Positions 52,479 to 60,723 of a stretch of DNA of 64,000 nt are shown piece by piece. Position numbers and translations under genes: made by a program. The stretch is from Allostella sp. ATCC 35155. GTDB taxonomy: Bacteria; Pseudomonadota; Alphaproteobacteria; ATCC43930; Allostellaceae. Below the pieces are notes generated by a model that saw only the letters and a list, made by a program, of their open reading frames with translations, was not told the origin of the DNA and ran no database searches. Location of the stretch: the NCBI GenBank assembly GCA_006738865.1, contig AP019701.1:2910001-2974000 (forward strand), read 5' to 3'. Positions within the stretch are counted from its first letter, which is position 1; every line of letters begins with the position of its first letter.

Positions 52479-52841
52479 ATGCCTGTCGCAACCAGCGAAA
52501 CGCCGACATCGAACCGCAGCGCATCGCACATCGCGGGGCGCCTTCGTGCGCTGCGGCTGTCGCTTGGGCTGAGCCAGGCGGAACTGTGTCGCCGCGCCGG
52601 CCTGGCACCGAACACCTGGAACCAGTGGGAAAAGGCTAGCTCGCAGCCGGATCTCCAGTATGGGATCAGACTCGTCGACGCCTTCCGCGTGACCCTGGAT
52701 TGGATCTACCTTGGGGACGCGAGCGGACTGCCGCACGCGCTCGCCGTCTATCTACAGGACAATCCAGCTGTTCCCGTTAGCGTCGGGGCAGGCACTCGCC
52801 CAGCGCGCAAGGGGAAGACGTCGGCGGTCGCACCGGACTGA
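52479..52841 (+). CDS. CI-like XRE-family repressor (short form)
   Basis: A 120-residue protein with an HTH_3 domain (RLRALRLSLGLSQAELCRRA, GLAPNTWNQWEKASSQPD) and a short tail. It lacks the LexA/S24 cleavage domain of lambda CI, so induction must occur in another way. The start is unclear: ATGs at 52434 (inside the operator) and 52479, neither with a clear ribosome-binding site, suggest a leaderless message from the lysogenic promoter. It is the presumed lysogeny repressor. Confidence 0.8.
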   Translation: MPVATSETPTSNRSASHIAGRLRALRLSLGLSQAELCRRAGLAPNTWNQWEKASSQPDLQYGIRLVDAFRVTLDWIYLGDASGLPHALAVYLQDNPAVPVSVGAGTRPARKGKTSAVAPD

Positions 52842-53155
52842 CGCGACAGAATTCTATGCCCCGCGCGCCCGATGAGCAGGTCGTCGCCTTCATCGAGGCG
52901 CCACAGCAACGCGCGGATGGCTCGTCCGGCGACGCAGCATTGAACGATAGACGCCCGTTGCCTTCCGTCCTCGGATACCCATGCCCTGCGCGTGATCAGC
53001 AAGTCCGCAACGTGCCGCTCGTGCACGAAATTCCAGTGGCATCCAAGGTCGAATCGGCACCGAACCAATCGCTCGCCGAGGCGGATCAGGCGCCCCTTCC
53101 AAGGAAAAACCTCGACCACTCCTCGGGGAACCGCTCCTGCGTCGCCTCCGCCCAT
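52748..53155 (-). CDS. hypothetical protein overlapping the repressor 3' end
   Basis: A 135-codon frame with protein-like composition in its first two thirds (GERLVRCRFDLGCHWNFVHE; RALLWRLDEGDDLLIGRAGH). It overlaps the repressor gene by 94 bases on the other strand. No domain recognised and no clear ribosome-binding site. The rest of 52,842-53,411 holds no other candidate gene. Confidence 0.35.
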   Translation of the reverse strand: MGGGDAGAVPRGVVEVFPWKGRLIRLGERLVRCRFDLGCHWNFVHERHVADLLITRRAWVSEDGRQRASIVQCCVAGRAIRALLWRLDEGDDLLIGRAGHRILSRQSGATADVFPLRAGRVPAPTLTGTAGLSCR

Positions 53156-53411
53156 ATGTCTTCCCCCTCGCCTTTCACAGCGCCTACCCTCGCCGGCCCT
53201 GCGCAGGGCAGACGGGTGGGGAGGCGCGCAGGTGCACGTGCGTCGCTTCTAGGCTCGGGGAGTCAGACCCGGGTCGCGGGGCTTACCAGGCTCCGCCCCC
53301 CGCTGCGGCGGGGGCGCTTGGACCGAATGCGATGATAAGCAGATGCTATGGGCGCACGCAATGCGCGGGGGTAGTAACAAATGCACTACCTGACACTCTT
53401 GGGAGACGTCG

Positions 53412-54110
53412 ATGTGCCCGGACAAGCCCAGCAACCCGCTCGAGCACTCGGCTGGCGATTTCGCACATGCTGGTGCGCGGGCCCTCATATCGCTGGTTCC
53501 CGTGGTTGGCGGCTCAGCCGCCGAACTGTTTTCGCTTCTCGTTGCTGAGCCGCTGTCGAAGCGGCGCGACGCCTGGATCGTCGAGATTGCCGAGCGGCTG
53601 AAGGGGCTTGAGAACGCCGTTCAGGGCTTTTCGGTTGAGGGCTTGGCAGAAGACCCAGGCTTCACCACGGTGCTATTGTCCGCGACGCAGATCGCCATCC
53701 GAACGCACCGGGCGGAAAAGCACGAGGCGCTCCGCAACGCCGTCTTGAACGCCGCGCTGGGTGACACGCCAGATGACGATCTTCGGGCAATCTTCCTTGG
53801 GTTCGTGGATCGTCTGACCGCCCTCCACCTGACGGTTCTCGCCGCAGTTCAACGCCCGTCGGAGAACGAGATGCTGGTCGCACGGTTTCAAAATGTCTCC
53901 AGGGGCGCGCTGTTGCCGGTGCTCACAGCAGCCGTGCCCCGCTTGCACTCGCCTCCATCGCTCGCCACAACCATCTGGGGCGACCTTCGAAGCGCGCTCC
54001 TCGTTGAAGCGGTCGACTTGAACATGATGATGACGGGCAGCGGGCTTCTGCAGAAACGGACAACCGCGCTGGGCGATCAGCTTCTCCGGTTTATCTCGGA
54101 GCCGGCTTAG
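53412..54110 (+). CDS. hypothetical accessory protein
   Basis: A 232-residue protein. The N-terminal part has a hydrophobic segment (ALISLVPVVGGSAAELFSLL) followed by a charged helix (AEPLSKRRDAWIVEIAERLK). The rest is helical (ATQIAIRTHRAEKHEALRNA; FLGFVDRLTALHLTVLAAVQ). Proteins of this build recur in mobile and defence-rich loci of proteobacteria, but no function is known to me. It ends four bases into the convergent gene. Confidence 0.7.
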   Translation: MCPDKPSNPLEHSAGDFAHAGARALISLVPVVGGSAAELFSLLVAEPLSKRRDAWIVEIAERLKGLENAVQGFSVEGLAEDPGFTTVLLSATQIAIRTHRAEKHEALRNAVLNAALGDTPDDDLRAIFLGFVDRLTALHLTVLAAVQRPSENEMLVARFQNVSRGALLPVLTAAVPRLHSPPSLATTIWGDLRSALLVEAVDLNMMMTGSGLLQKRTTALGDQLLRFISEPA

Positions 54111-54604
54111 GGATCGTCCTTTGCGGAATCGCGTTGGCGAGGCTTTAGATCGGGCCACCGCCAATGCGGAAGCACCTCGTGCCGTAGGAAAAGGAAAGGT
54201 GCGAACCGCTCTGGCAGAGCCTTCAAATGTCGCCGCAGCTCCTTCTTGATGTGCATGCCCTCTTCCGCCTCGCCACGCTCGTCTGAGAGGCGCGGCCTAC
54301 TTGCGTGCGTTTCGAGCGCGACCATCAGCTTGTAGATTGTGGCGAGATGATCGGTCATGCCGCGATCAAATAGAAACGCCGCATCTCTAGTTTCCTTGAG
54401 AAATTGCTCTACCTGACCACGCTCGACACCGCCCGTCTGGGCGATGCGCGAAAGATGCTCGCCGACCGCCCGAAACACTGCATGTCGCCGATCAAACAGA
54501 TCCAGCTTCAACTTGTTCTGGGCGAGCCGCCACTGAAGGAAGGAGAAGAAGGCAGCAGTAGCCGCCGCCGTTGCCGCCACCAGGATCTGCACCCATGCTG
54601 ACAT
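54107..54604 (-). CDS. membrane-anchored hypothetical protein
   Basis: A 165-residue protein with one N-terminal membrane helix (VQILVAATAAATAAFFSFLQ) and a helical soluble body (KLKLDLFDRRHAVFRAVGEH; IYKLMVALETHASRPRLSDE). The form WRLAQNKLKLDLFDRRHAVF is common in single-span proteins of accessory regions. It is convergent with the preceding gene. Unknown function; superinfection exclusion is one possibility. Confidence 0.65.
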   Translation of the reverse strand: MSAWVQILVAATAAATAAFFSFLQWRLAQNKLKLDLFDRRHAVFRAVGEHLSRIAQTGGVERGQVEQFLKETRDAAFLFDRGMTDHLATIYKLMVALETHASRPRLSDERGEAEEGMHIKKELRRHLKALPERFAPFLFLRHEVLPHWRWPDLKPRQRDSAKDDP

Positions 54605-54749
54605 CGTCACTTCCGTTCCGAAATAGTCGCGCGAAGTTCCAAACCCGGCACGGCTACCGCCTTATTGCCGCTGTTGCGGGATGGGGGACGTGGCAGGCAA
54701 TGCAGGCGCCATATGCGCCCAAAAGACGTTGATCGGAGGAGACCGCCAA

Positions 54750-55253
54750 CTAGATATTTCTGCAGGCCTTCAGCAACTCGAACTGGACATGATAAAGGTC
54801 TCCCGGCTCACTAAACTGGCGAACATTTACTATATCGCGATCCGAAAACGATTCCAGCATCGCGATCTCGCCGGATCTAGTAAAGTAGGCCACGTAGGGT
54901 TGCCTCCCCGTATACCCGCCGTAGGAGTTCTTGGCATTGATTGTCCCACAAGACACGCTGCCATGCGGATTTCCGCCGTACTCAACGCGCCGAGAGTCCG
55001 GATCTTTGAGGATTTCAACGAATCGCGCTTCGATCCGCTTCTTATAGTCCGCAGGCAGCCGCGCCTCACGCGCCTCGGCGAGCAGCACCTTCTGATCCCG
55101 GAATTTTGCCGTGAGCCGGGCTTGGCGCCTCATTTCCATGTCGTGGATTGAGTTGTCTATTCGAGCAAGCGCCCTTTCCTGAGGCGTTGGTCCGCAGCCG
55201 ACCAGCACCCCGAACGCAATGCCTAGGAGAACCCAACACAAGTATCGACGCAT
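54750..55253 (-). CDS. lipoprotein of unknown function
   Basis: A 167-residue lipoprotein: signal VLLGIAFGVLVGC with lipobox LVGC, a helical stretch, then a folded domain (ILKDPDSRRVEYGGNPHGSV; CGTINAKNSYGGYTGRQPYV) found in assorted proteobacterial periplasmic proteins. Base composition is lower in GC than the phage core. Likely lysogenic-conversion cargo. Confidence 0.7.
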   Translation of the reverse strand: MRRYLCWVLLGIAFGVLVGCGPTPQERALARIDNSIHDMEMRRQARLTAKFRDQKVLLAEAREARLPADYKKRIEARFVEILKDPDSRRVEYGGNPHGSVSCGTINAKNSYGGYTGRQPYVAYFTRSGEIAMLESFSDRDIVNVRQFSEPGDLYHVQFELLKACRNI

Positions 55254-55563
55254 TCCCGCCTCTCCCGAGATCAGTAGGTCGCCCTAGTTTCGTCGTTTCC
55301 GGCTTCCTCACTTTATGCGACGTAGCCGACTTCTCGCTCCCTCAGCACCACGGGCTCTTCCTCCCGCAATACGTCCTCTAGCCGTGGCGGATGATATAGA
55401 AGCCGCCGCCGCGGGGGCCCATCCGGACGGTCTTCGAGGTCGAACGCGCGAGTTCGCTCCGCGCGGCCGGAGCGCCCGGTTGCGGGCCAGCGTCAGCCTG
55501 GCGCTGCGCCGGCGGCGGATGATCCCTGCATTAGGTCGGCCGCCGTCCGGGCACCCGACGCTA
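55254..55563. other. stretch without a recognised gene
   Basis: I see no supported gene or regulatory element here. Open frames are short and shadow-like. It separates the lipoprotein gene from the P-loop cassette. Confidence 0.5.
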
Positions 55564-56103
55564 CTATGTGAAGTCGAAGAAATCGGCGTAGATCAGCCCG
55601 TTTGCCGTTCTATGACGCGCATCGACCACGATCGTCTCCGTCCGCGGAATGGTGCGGAGGCTCGTAACCAGGGCATCGATTCGGGCCTGCGCCAACCAGT
55701 TGCCGTGCCGGTCGGGCGATAGAATCACCGCCCTTATCCGCTCTGGAGAGAAGGTCGCTTCGAACGCTGCAATCACAGTCTCCGGAGCAGACAGGTGCGC
55801 CGTCGGGGTCAACTGAAGGGGACCGGCAAAATTCCAGCGGCGCGCCGGCGTCTCGTTTGGACTTGTGCGGCGACGGATCTTGTCAAAGAATTTCTGCTCG
55901 TCCTCCTCATTTTCATGAGGTGATGTCAATCTCAAATATAGCCACCGCTCATTGCTTATAGCATACGTATCGGATATATTCCTTCCAGGTGGAACCTGAC
56001 CATCTTTATGAAGTCTATAGTCTAAAAATATACTCCTGAGTTGAGTGCTCTTCCCCGTGTTCTGATCTCCTATTATGAATAGAGCGCGCTCGAAATACAC
56101 CAT
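55564..56103 (-). CDS. small P-loop NTPase of unknown function
   Basis: A 179-residue protein. Walker A GDQNTGKST is at residues 12-20, followed by YLRLTSPHENEEDEQKFFDK, a possible Walker B region RIRAVILSPDRHGN, and RTETIVVDARHRTANGLIYA. It resembles a stripped-down nucleotide-binding module rather than an ABC or AAA protein. It lies 28 bases downstream of a partner gene in one of the most AT-rich parts of the window, so the pair was probably acquired together. Confidence 0.7.
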   Translation of the reverse strand: MVYFERALFIIGDQNTGKSTQLRSIFLDYRLHKDGQVPPGRNISDTYAISNERWLYLRLTSPHENEEDEQKFFDKIRRRTSPNETPARRWNFAGPLQLTPTAHLSAPETVIAAFEATFSPERIRAVILSPDRHGNWLAQARIDALVTSLRTIPRTETIVVDARHRTANGLIYADFFDFT

Positions 56104-56131
56104 TTGAACTCCCCTTCACTTCTTGTCGTCG

Positions 56132-56881
56132 CTATGGCCATTCGGGACCGTCGTACTCGTTCGGCGGCGTCACCCGGTCCCAGCGAGAGGCGATCTCTCC
56201 GCAGGATGATCGAATGTGATGACGCAGACGATCGACCGATGATGACGCCTTTGTCACCTCGCCGCCGTAGATGTCGACGCTGAGGCATAGACGGGGTAGC
56301 GGCTCGACATTCGCAGCAGACACTTCAAGAGCCCAGTGGATGATTGCGGCCACCTTCCGGCTGCGCTCCGGCACTTCGCGCCGCGCCGCAGCCGAACCGA
56401 CGAACAGCAGCACGCAGGCGCCCGCGTGCCGCTCGCCGGACCTGTGCTCCTCCTCGATCGTCAGATCCACGCCGACATTGATCCGAACGCCCTCGACGTC
56501 GATGGGAAGGTCGCACCGCCCACCCGCGAAGTGACGAAGCCGCAGCGGGCTGGTGGGGAAACTCGCCCGGAACGCGGCGAGTGCCGCATGATTCCGGCCG
56601 AGTTCGTCCTTCTTCCAGCCGTCGGCCTCACGCCGATGGTCGTTCTCGATGCGAGCGATCGTGGCATCGAGGCGCGCCATGTCCGGCTCTGCCGCCAGCA
56701 GGAACTCGGAGATGAACCGGCGCGCTTGGGAATATGCTGCTACCGCGGGCTTGCGCGGGAACTTGGCGGCTCGGATGATGTTCTCGCGCTGGGCGGCATT
56801 GGTCGTCCCCAGGTAATCGGTGAGGTGATTGACCGAGAACCGCGGGTGCTTTTGGTACCGAAAGTTGGGGGTGTCAGCCAT
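56132..56881 (-). CDS. hypothetical partner of the P-loop NTPase
   Basis: A 249-residue protein. The N-terminal part, RFSVNHLTDYLGTTNAAQRE, then NIIRAAKFPRKPAVAAYSQA, looks like a helical module. The second part is a beta-rich domain (CDLPIDVEGVRINVGVDLTI; HAGACVLLFVGSAAARREVP). I do not recognise a function. Gene order and spacing indicate a two-gene operon with the P-loop protein. Confidence 0.7.
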   Translation of the reverse strand: MADTPNFRYQKHPRFSVNHLTDYLGTTNAAQRENIIRAAKFPRKPAVAAYSQARRFISEFLLAAEPDMARLDATIARIENDHRREADGWKKDELGRNHAALAAFRASFPTSPLRLRHFAGGRCDLPIDVEGVRINVGVDLTIEEEHRSGERHAGACVLLFVGSAAARREVPERSRKVAAIIHWALEVSAANVEPLPRLCLSVDIYGGEVTKASSSVDRLRHHIRSSCGEIASRWDRVTPPNEYDGPEWP

Positions 56882-57143
56882 GGAAGACCTCGTCCTGAGG
56901 GCGAAGCTCGACGACGGGAGCTGGCTCTACGTCTCCCCGATTGGGCGGGACACCTACGAGGAGCACGTCGAGGGCGACAATCTCGGCGGTGACGACGGCT
57001 ACTTCCTGCTGCAGTCGCGCGACTTCGGCCAGCCGCGGCTTGAGGTGCTCGCCAAAGCCACGACATTCTATGCGGCCATGCATCTCTTCGACCTGTTCAT
57101 GGCGGGTCGGAGGGAGCCGAAGCGCGAGCGGCAGCGCTGGTAG
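56880..57143 (+). CDS. small hypothetical protein, divergent
   Basis: An 87-residue protein (MEDLVLRAKLDDGSWLYVSP ...; ending AGRREPKRERQRW). Its ATG lies in the same CATG as the start codon of the divergent gene, so the two coding regions touch or overlap by two bases. An upstream in-frame start at 56829 is possible. Perhaps the third member of the 55.6-57.1 kb cassette. Function unknown. Confidence 0.6.
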   Translation: MEDLVLRAKLDDGSWLYVSPIGRDTYEEHVEGDNLGGDDGYFLLQSRDFGQPRLEVLAKATTFYAAMHLFDLFMAGRREPKRERQRW

Positions 57144-57154
57144 TTGGTGCATCA

Positions 57155-57844
57155 TCACCCGAATTCCACAACGCCCGACCAGATGGCGTCCTTCGGCGTG
57201 CCGGCGAAGAAGACGTTGTTGCCGTTGCCAAGGTCGAGGCGGGTGCCGCCGCCTTCCTGGACGATCCGGTCGACCACGCCCGCAAAGTCGGTGATCGCCG
57301 TCCCGTTGATGTTCTTGGTGATGAGGATACGGTCGCCCTGGCCGCCGTCGAAGCCATAGACCGTGTCGTGGCCGCTGGCATTGCCGAAGCGATATAGATC
57401 GGCCCCCGGCCCACCGGTCAGGCTGTCATTGCCGAGATCGCCCGAAAGCGTGTCGTTGCCCCATTCGCCAATCAGATGGTCGAAACCCGGCCCACCGTGA
57501 AGCACGTCGTTCCCGTCCCCGCCATAGACGACATCGTTCCCCATGTTCCCGTTGACGTGCCAGTCGTCCCCGGCATCGCCATAGACCCAGTCGTCGTCCT
57601 GTCCGCCGCGGACGAAGTCGCGTCCGAGGCCGCCATAGATCTTGTCGTTGCCGAGGTTGCCGTTGAGATCGTCGTCGCCAGCGTCGCCCCGGATGGTGTC
57701 CCGGCCGCCCATGCCGATGATCGTGTCGTTGCCGGCATCGGCCAGATAGTTGTCGTGCCGGTCGGTCAGCGTGACCGCGTCGTGCCCGGGCGCGCCCGTG
57801 CCGAACAGCGGTGCGTTTGGGTCCGGAGGTGGGGGTGGAGGCGG
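57155..57844 (-). pseudogene. RTX calcium-binding protein, C-terminal fragment (split by assembly artefact)
   Basis: Open frame of about 228 codons with a proline run (about 57,838-57,815) followed by at least ten RTX nonapeptides (GGRDTIRGDAGDDDLNG; GGDGNDVLHGGPGFDHL; GDLGNDSLTGGPGADLY). The typical post-RTX end is DTVYGFDGGQGDRILITKNI. RTX repeats bind calcium outside the cell and go with type I secretion. The 5' side runs into an adapter sequence, so this is part of a longer gene with the fragment at 57,942-58,331. Confidence 0.85.
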
Positions 57845-57860
57845 TCACCTACATGTTCTG

Positions 57861-57940
57861 TTTTTTTTTTAATGATACGGCGACCACCGAGATCTACACA
57901 GAGTAGATCGTCGGCAGCGTCAGAGGTGTATAAAGGACAG
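57861..57940 (+). other. Illumina Nextera P5/i5 adapter embedded in the assembly
   Basis: After ten T residues (57861-57870) comes the P5 sequence beginning AATGATACGGCGACCACCGA (57871-57899). Next is the 8-base index AGAGTAGA (57900-57907), which is the Nextera i5 index S504. Then comes the Nextera read-1 sequence TCGTCGGCAGCGTC plus a mosaic end with three mismatches (57908-57940). This is library DNA, not genome. Confidence 0.98.
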
Positions 57941-57941
57941 T

Positions 57942-58331
57942 CTACGAGGATCGCGAGACCGAAACGGACGTGTAGTAGATGCCCTGATCCCAGGCTGCAT
58001 CGACGTAGAAGGTCCCGGTATAGGGAGCGATGAAATCCCAGATAACATCGGTGCCGTAGTCGTAGTCCTCATCCTCGTATGCCAGGGCACGGCCGCTGGA
58101 GTCGTGGACGCTGACGAGGAACGGCTCATACCAACTGTGCGAGAAGATGTCGTACTTCGCGCCCTGAATGCCCTGGAAAGAGAAGAGGTCGCGTGACCAA
58201 GCGCCGCTCGCGGATGTGCCGTAATAGGCTCTGTAGTCCCAACCGATGTACTCCGACATCGGATCGAACGGCTGAAACGTGAGCGAGATCGCACCGGACA
58301 TTTGGGCCGGCGTGAGGGTGCCATAGGCCAT
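57942..58331 (-). pseudogene. PPC-domain N-terminal fragment of the RTX protein
   Basis: A 129-codon fragment (MAYGTLTPAQMSGAISLTFQ ...). The second half is a pre-peptidase C-terminal (PPC) type beta-sandwich: KYDIFSHSWYEPFLVSVHDS, then FIAPYTGTFYVDAAWDQGIY. It stops at a TAG two bases after the adapter ends. PPC followed by RTX repeats is a common layout for secreted proteins of alphaproteobacteria, so both fragments are probably one gene from 58,331 to 57,155. Confidence 0.8.
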
Positions 58332-58367
58332 TGGATCAAGCCCGTCTCAGTTCGGTGGCTGCGAGTG

Positions 58368-59630
58368 TCATTTGAGGGCGATTGCCTTCTTGATCGGCTC
58401 GATGCTTTCGATGGCTGAGACCACCTTGTCGAGCGCAGAGCTCCGCAGTTCATCGGACGAGATTTGCGTACCGCTCCCGCTGCAGGTGCTCACCTGGTGG
58501 TCGTTGGCGACGAAGCTGGCCGGCTGAACACCACCAAACACGTTCTGGATGCGGGCGTTTGCACACTGGCTCCAGCCGCGGCTTTCGCGCTCCCGGATCA
58601 GGCGGTCGAATGGAGCGATGCGTTCACCATGCGCCTTGATCTCGAAGGCGTACGATAGGTCGACGCCGCCCGTCGTCACTTCATAGAGATACGACGCGTT
58701 CCGCGGCATCAGCAGGACGGCGCCCAACAGGTTCACCTGATGCTGGGCGTACATGATGGTCTGCGACGAGGGCGCCTTGCGCTGCTCGTCCCACTGGAGG
58801 CGGGATACGGTCACGCGCACCTGCGCCTTGTCGGAATCTACGATCGAGATGTTGGCGGACTTCTTCCGCAGCTTGTCCCGCAGGTCCTCTGTTAGGAGGC
58901 GATCCGGTGGCGACGTCTCAAGATGCACGCGCACCTCGCGCTGTTCCAGCGCTCGCCGAGCCTCTTCCGGATAGACGGCCGCGCCATGCTCGCGCCATAC
59001 CTCCGTCGTGATGCTCATGTCCGGCAGTGCCTTCCTCAAGCTCTCCCATTCATACGAGCCCGGCCCTCGCTTACTGGCCTCCTTGAAAAGGGCTCTCCCG
59101 ACGGACGTCACGCCGTACTTGTACTCTCCCTTCACGTAGTCGATCGACCTGTCGAATATCCGACGGCGATGCTCCGGTTGCTCAAGCACCGGGAACTCAG
59201 AGAGGTCGTCGCTGAGGTCGAAGCGGTACCGGTCGTTCAGGTTGCCTTCGGCCGCAACTGAGTTGCCCTTCTGCACCAGAGCAGCAACTTCCTCTGCGCT
59301 AAGTGCGCCGGCCTGCTGCATCGCGCGAATGTCCCGAAGGCGTCGCCCTAGGCTGATGTAGGAGTTCTCCTCCTCAAGCTGCTTCGCGATCAATGCCGTG
59401 AATTGCGTTCGAAACCCTGCGTTGCTCGCCAGGATCGCGCGCGCCCGGGCGCCATCCGGGTTCTGATCGGCCAGGTAAGCCGACAGAATGCGAGCGGCCT
59501 CCGGTTGATTGTTGGCCCGAATTGCTGCCTCGGCACTGTCCAACTGCGTCTCTTGGAAGCGCGTCTGAGCGCAAGCCGTCAGGGCGAGCGCCCACAATAA
59601 GGCGCCGGCCAGCCTGGCAAAGCTCCGCAT
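58368..59630 (-). CDS. large lipoprotein of unknown function
   Basis: A 420-residue lipoprotein. The signal LLWALALTAC ends in lipobox LTAC. A tetratricopeptide-like helical region follows (LDSAEAAIRANNQPEAARIL), then a middle region and a beta-rich part (IVDSDKAQVRVTVSRLQWDE; LYEVTTGGVDLSYAFEIKAH). A very strong GGAGGGGGG precedes the ATG. It may act with the RTX/PPC gene directly downstream. No known family. Confidence 0.7.
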   Translation of the reverse strand: MRSFARLAGALLWALALTACAQTRFQETQLDSAEAAIRANNQPEAARILSAYLADQNPDGARARAILASNAGFRTQFTALIAKQLEEENSYISLGRRLRDIRAMQQAGALSAEEVAALVQKGNSVAAEGNLNDRYRFDLSDDLSEFPVLEQPEHRRRIFDRSIDYVKGEYKYGVTSVGRALFKEASKRGPGSYEWESLRKALPDMSITTEVWREHGAAVYPEEARRALEQREVRVHLETSPPDRLLTEDLRDKLRKKSANISIVDSDKAQVRVTVSRLQWDEQRKAPSSQTIMYAQHQVNLLGAVLLMPRNASYLYEVTTGGVDLSYAFEIKAHGERIAPFDRLIRERESRGWSQCANARIQNVFGGVQPASFVANDHQVSTCSGSGTQISSDELRSSALDKVVSAIESIEPIKKAIALK

Positions 59631-59759
59631 TCCCCCCTCCTGAAACCGCGAGATCGACGCGGGTTCTTCGCGCCCGTTTTCGATGAGGAAGTTCACTACT
59701 GGCGCTCGCTGTTGTCGATAGGTTTTTCCGGGGTTCCGCACGGGCAAGCAATCCAGATA

Positions 59760-59808
59760 TTCAAGCTACATGAAGTTTCTTGTTGCATACTTCATGCTGC
59801 ATGAATAC
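59760..59808 (+). promoter_or_regulatory. early rightward promoter with two copies of the phage operator
   Basis: TTCAAGCTACATGAA (59760-59774) and the perfect palindrome TTCATGCTGCATGAA (59791-59805) match the operators at 52.4 kb at 12 or more of 15 positions. A -35 TTGTTG (59780-59785) and a -10 GAATAC (59803-59808), 17 bp apart, are overlapped by the second operator. The promoter drives the operon to beyond 64 kb. The CI-like protein is the obvious repressor. Confidence 0.72.
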
Positions 59809-59837
59809 GCTCGGATCATGTCAACCGGGAGGACCCG

Positions 59838-59906
59838 ATGCCTCCAAAGCCCGCGGCCTCCCTCAAGGCCGCCGTCCGCCGCACCTGCCAGAAGCACGTC
59901 GAGTAG
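59838..59906 (+). CDS. tiny leader-like ORF
   Basis: A 22-codon basic peptide (MPPKPAASLKAAVRRTCQKH ...) with GGGAGG seven bases before the ATG. It is the first ORF of the rightward operon and ends six bases before the next start. It could be a leader peptide or a real micro-protein. Confidence 0.45.
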   Translation: MPPKPAASLKAAVRRTCQKHVE

Positions 59907-59912
59907 GCGGCC

Positions 59913-60290
59913 GTGTCGACCGACCCTGTTCTCCTCGCCCGCGGCCTCGCCATGGCCGCAGCCGCCGTCATCCACGGCCCGCGCGCCCCGCTCTCGCAGC
60001 TGGTGGGCGAGGCGACCCTCCTGGCGCCGCGGATCGAGGCGTTCATGGCGGCCGACTGGCAACGGCTCCAGTCGACGGGCCGCGACGAGCCGGAGCCGAT
60101 CGGCTGGCTTGCAGACACGACAGTCCAGGTCGAGCGGGACGGCAGCAGTCAGCTGGAGCAGCTCTCCGAGGTGCTGGCGGACCCGGCCCTGGCGCTCTTC
60201 GCGGGCGAGATCCGCAGGCGGCTCGCCGATGGCGAGGCTTGGGAGACGCCGGCCGGTGTCGCTCCCGCCATCCGCATCCTGAAGATCTGA
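59913..60290 (+). CDS. hypothetical phage protein
   Basis: A 125-residue helical protein (MSTDPVLLARGLAMAAAAVI ...). GTG start. First sizeable gene of the rightward early operon. No recognised domain. Confidence 0.6.
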   Translation: MSTDPVLLARGLAMAAAAVIHGPRAPLSQLVGEATLLAPRIEAFMAADWQRLQSTGRDEPEPIGWLADTTVQVERDGSSQLEQLSEVLADPALALFAGEIRRRLADGEAWETPAGVAPAIRILKI

Positions 60291-60291
60291 G

Positions 60292-60723
60292 ATGCCCCAC
60301 ACCCTCGTCATCACCCGCCCGCTGTCGCCGGCCGAGCGCGCTGCGCTGCCGGACGCGTGGCGCGCGCTGACGACGTCGACCGTGCCGCAGTTCGACTTCC
60401 GCGACCCGCCCGAGCCGCCGCGCCGGCGGGCGACGGATCACCCCCAGGACGGAGCCGAGACCATGACCGGGAGCCTCGAGCGGGCCGCCGTGCCGCCCTT
60501 CGTCGACGACTGCTATCCGCACCGCTATCGGACGCCCCTGCTGCCGCGGGTCTACCCGCCCAGCATGGCCGTCACCCGCCGCCCCCGGCGCGACAATGCG
60601 GACGTCGCCTGGAGCGACCAGGCGCGGCGCTTCGCCGGCCGCGTCGCCGGCCCGGTCGCGGTCGCCGTCCTCACCATCATCATCACGGTGGCGCTGATCA
60701 CGCCGCGGGCGGTGGCGCTGTGA
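60292..60723 (+). CDS. hypothetical membrane protein
   Basis: A 143-residue protein with a proline/arginine-rich soluble part and a C-terminal membrane helix (VAGPVAVAVLTIIITVALIT). Its stop overlaps the next GTG start. Function unknown. Confidence 0.6.
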   Translation: MPHTLVITRPLSPAERAALPDAWRALTTSTVPQFDFRDPPEPPRRRATDHPQDGAETMTGSLERAAVPPFVDDCYPHRYRTPLLPRVYPPSMAVTRRPRRDNADVAWSDQARRFAGRVAGPVAVAVLTIIITVALITPRAVAL

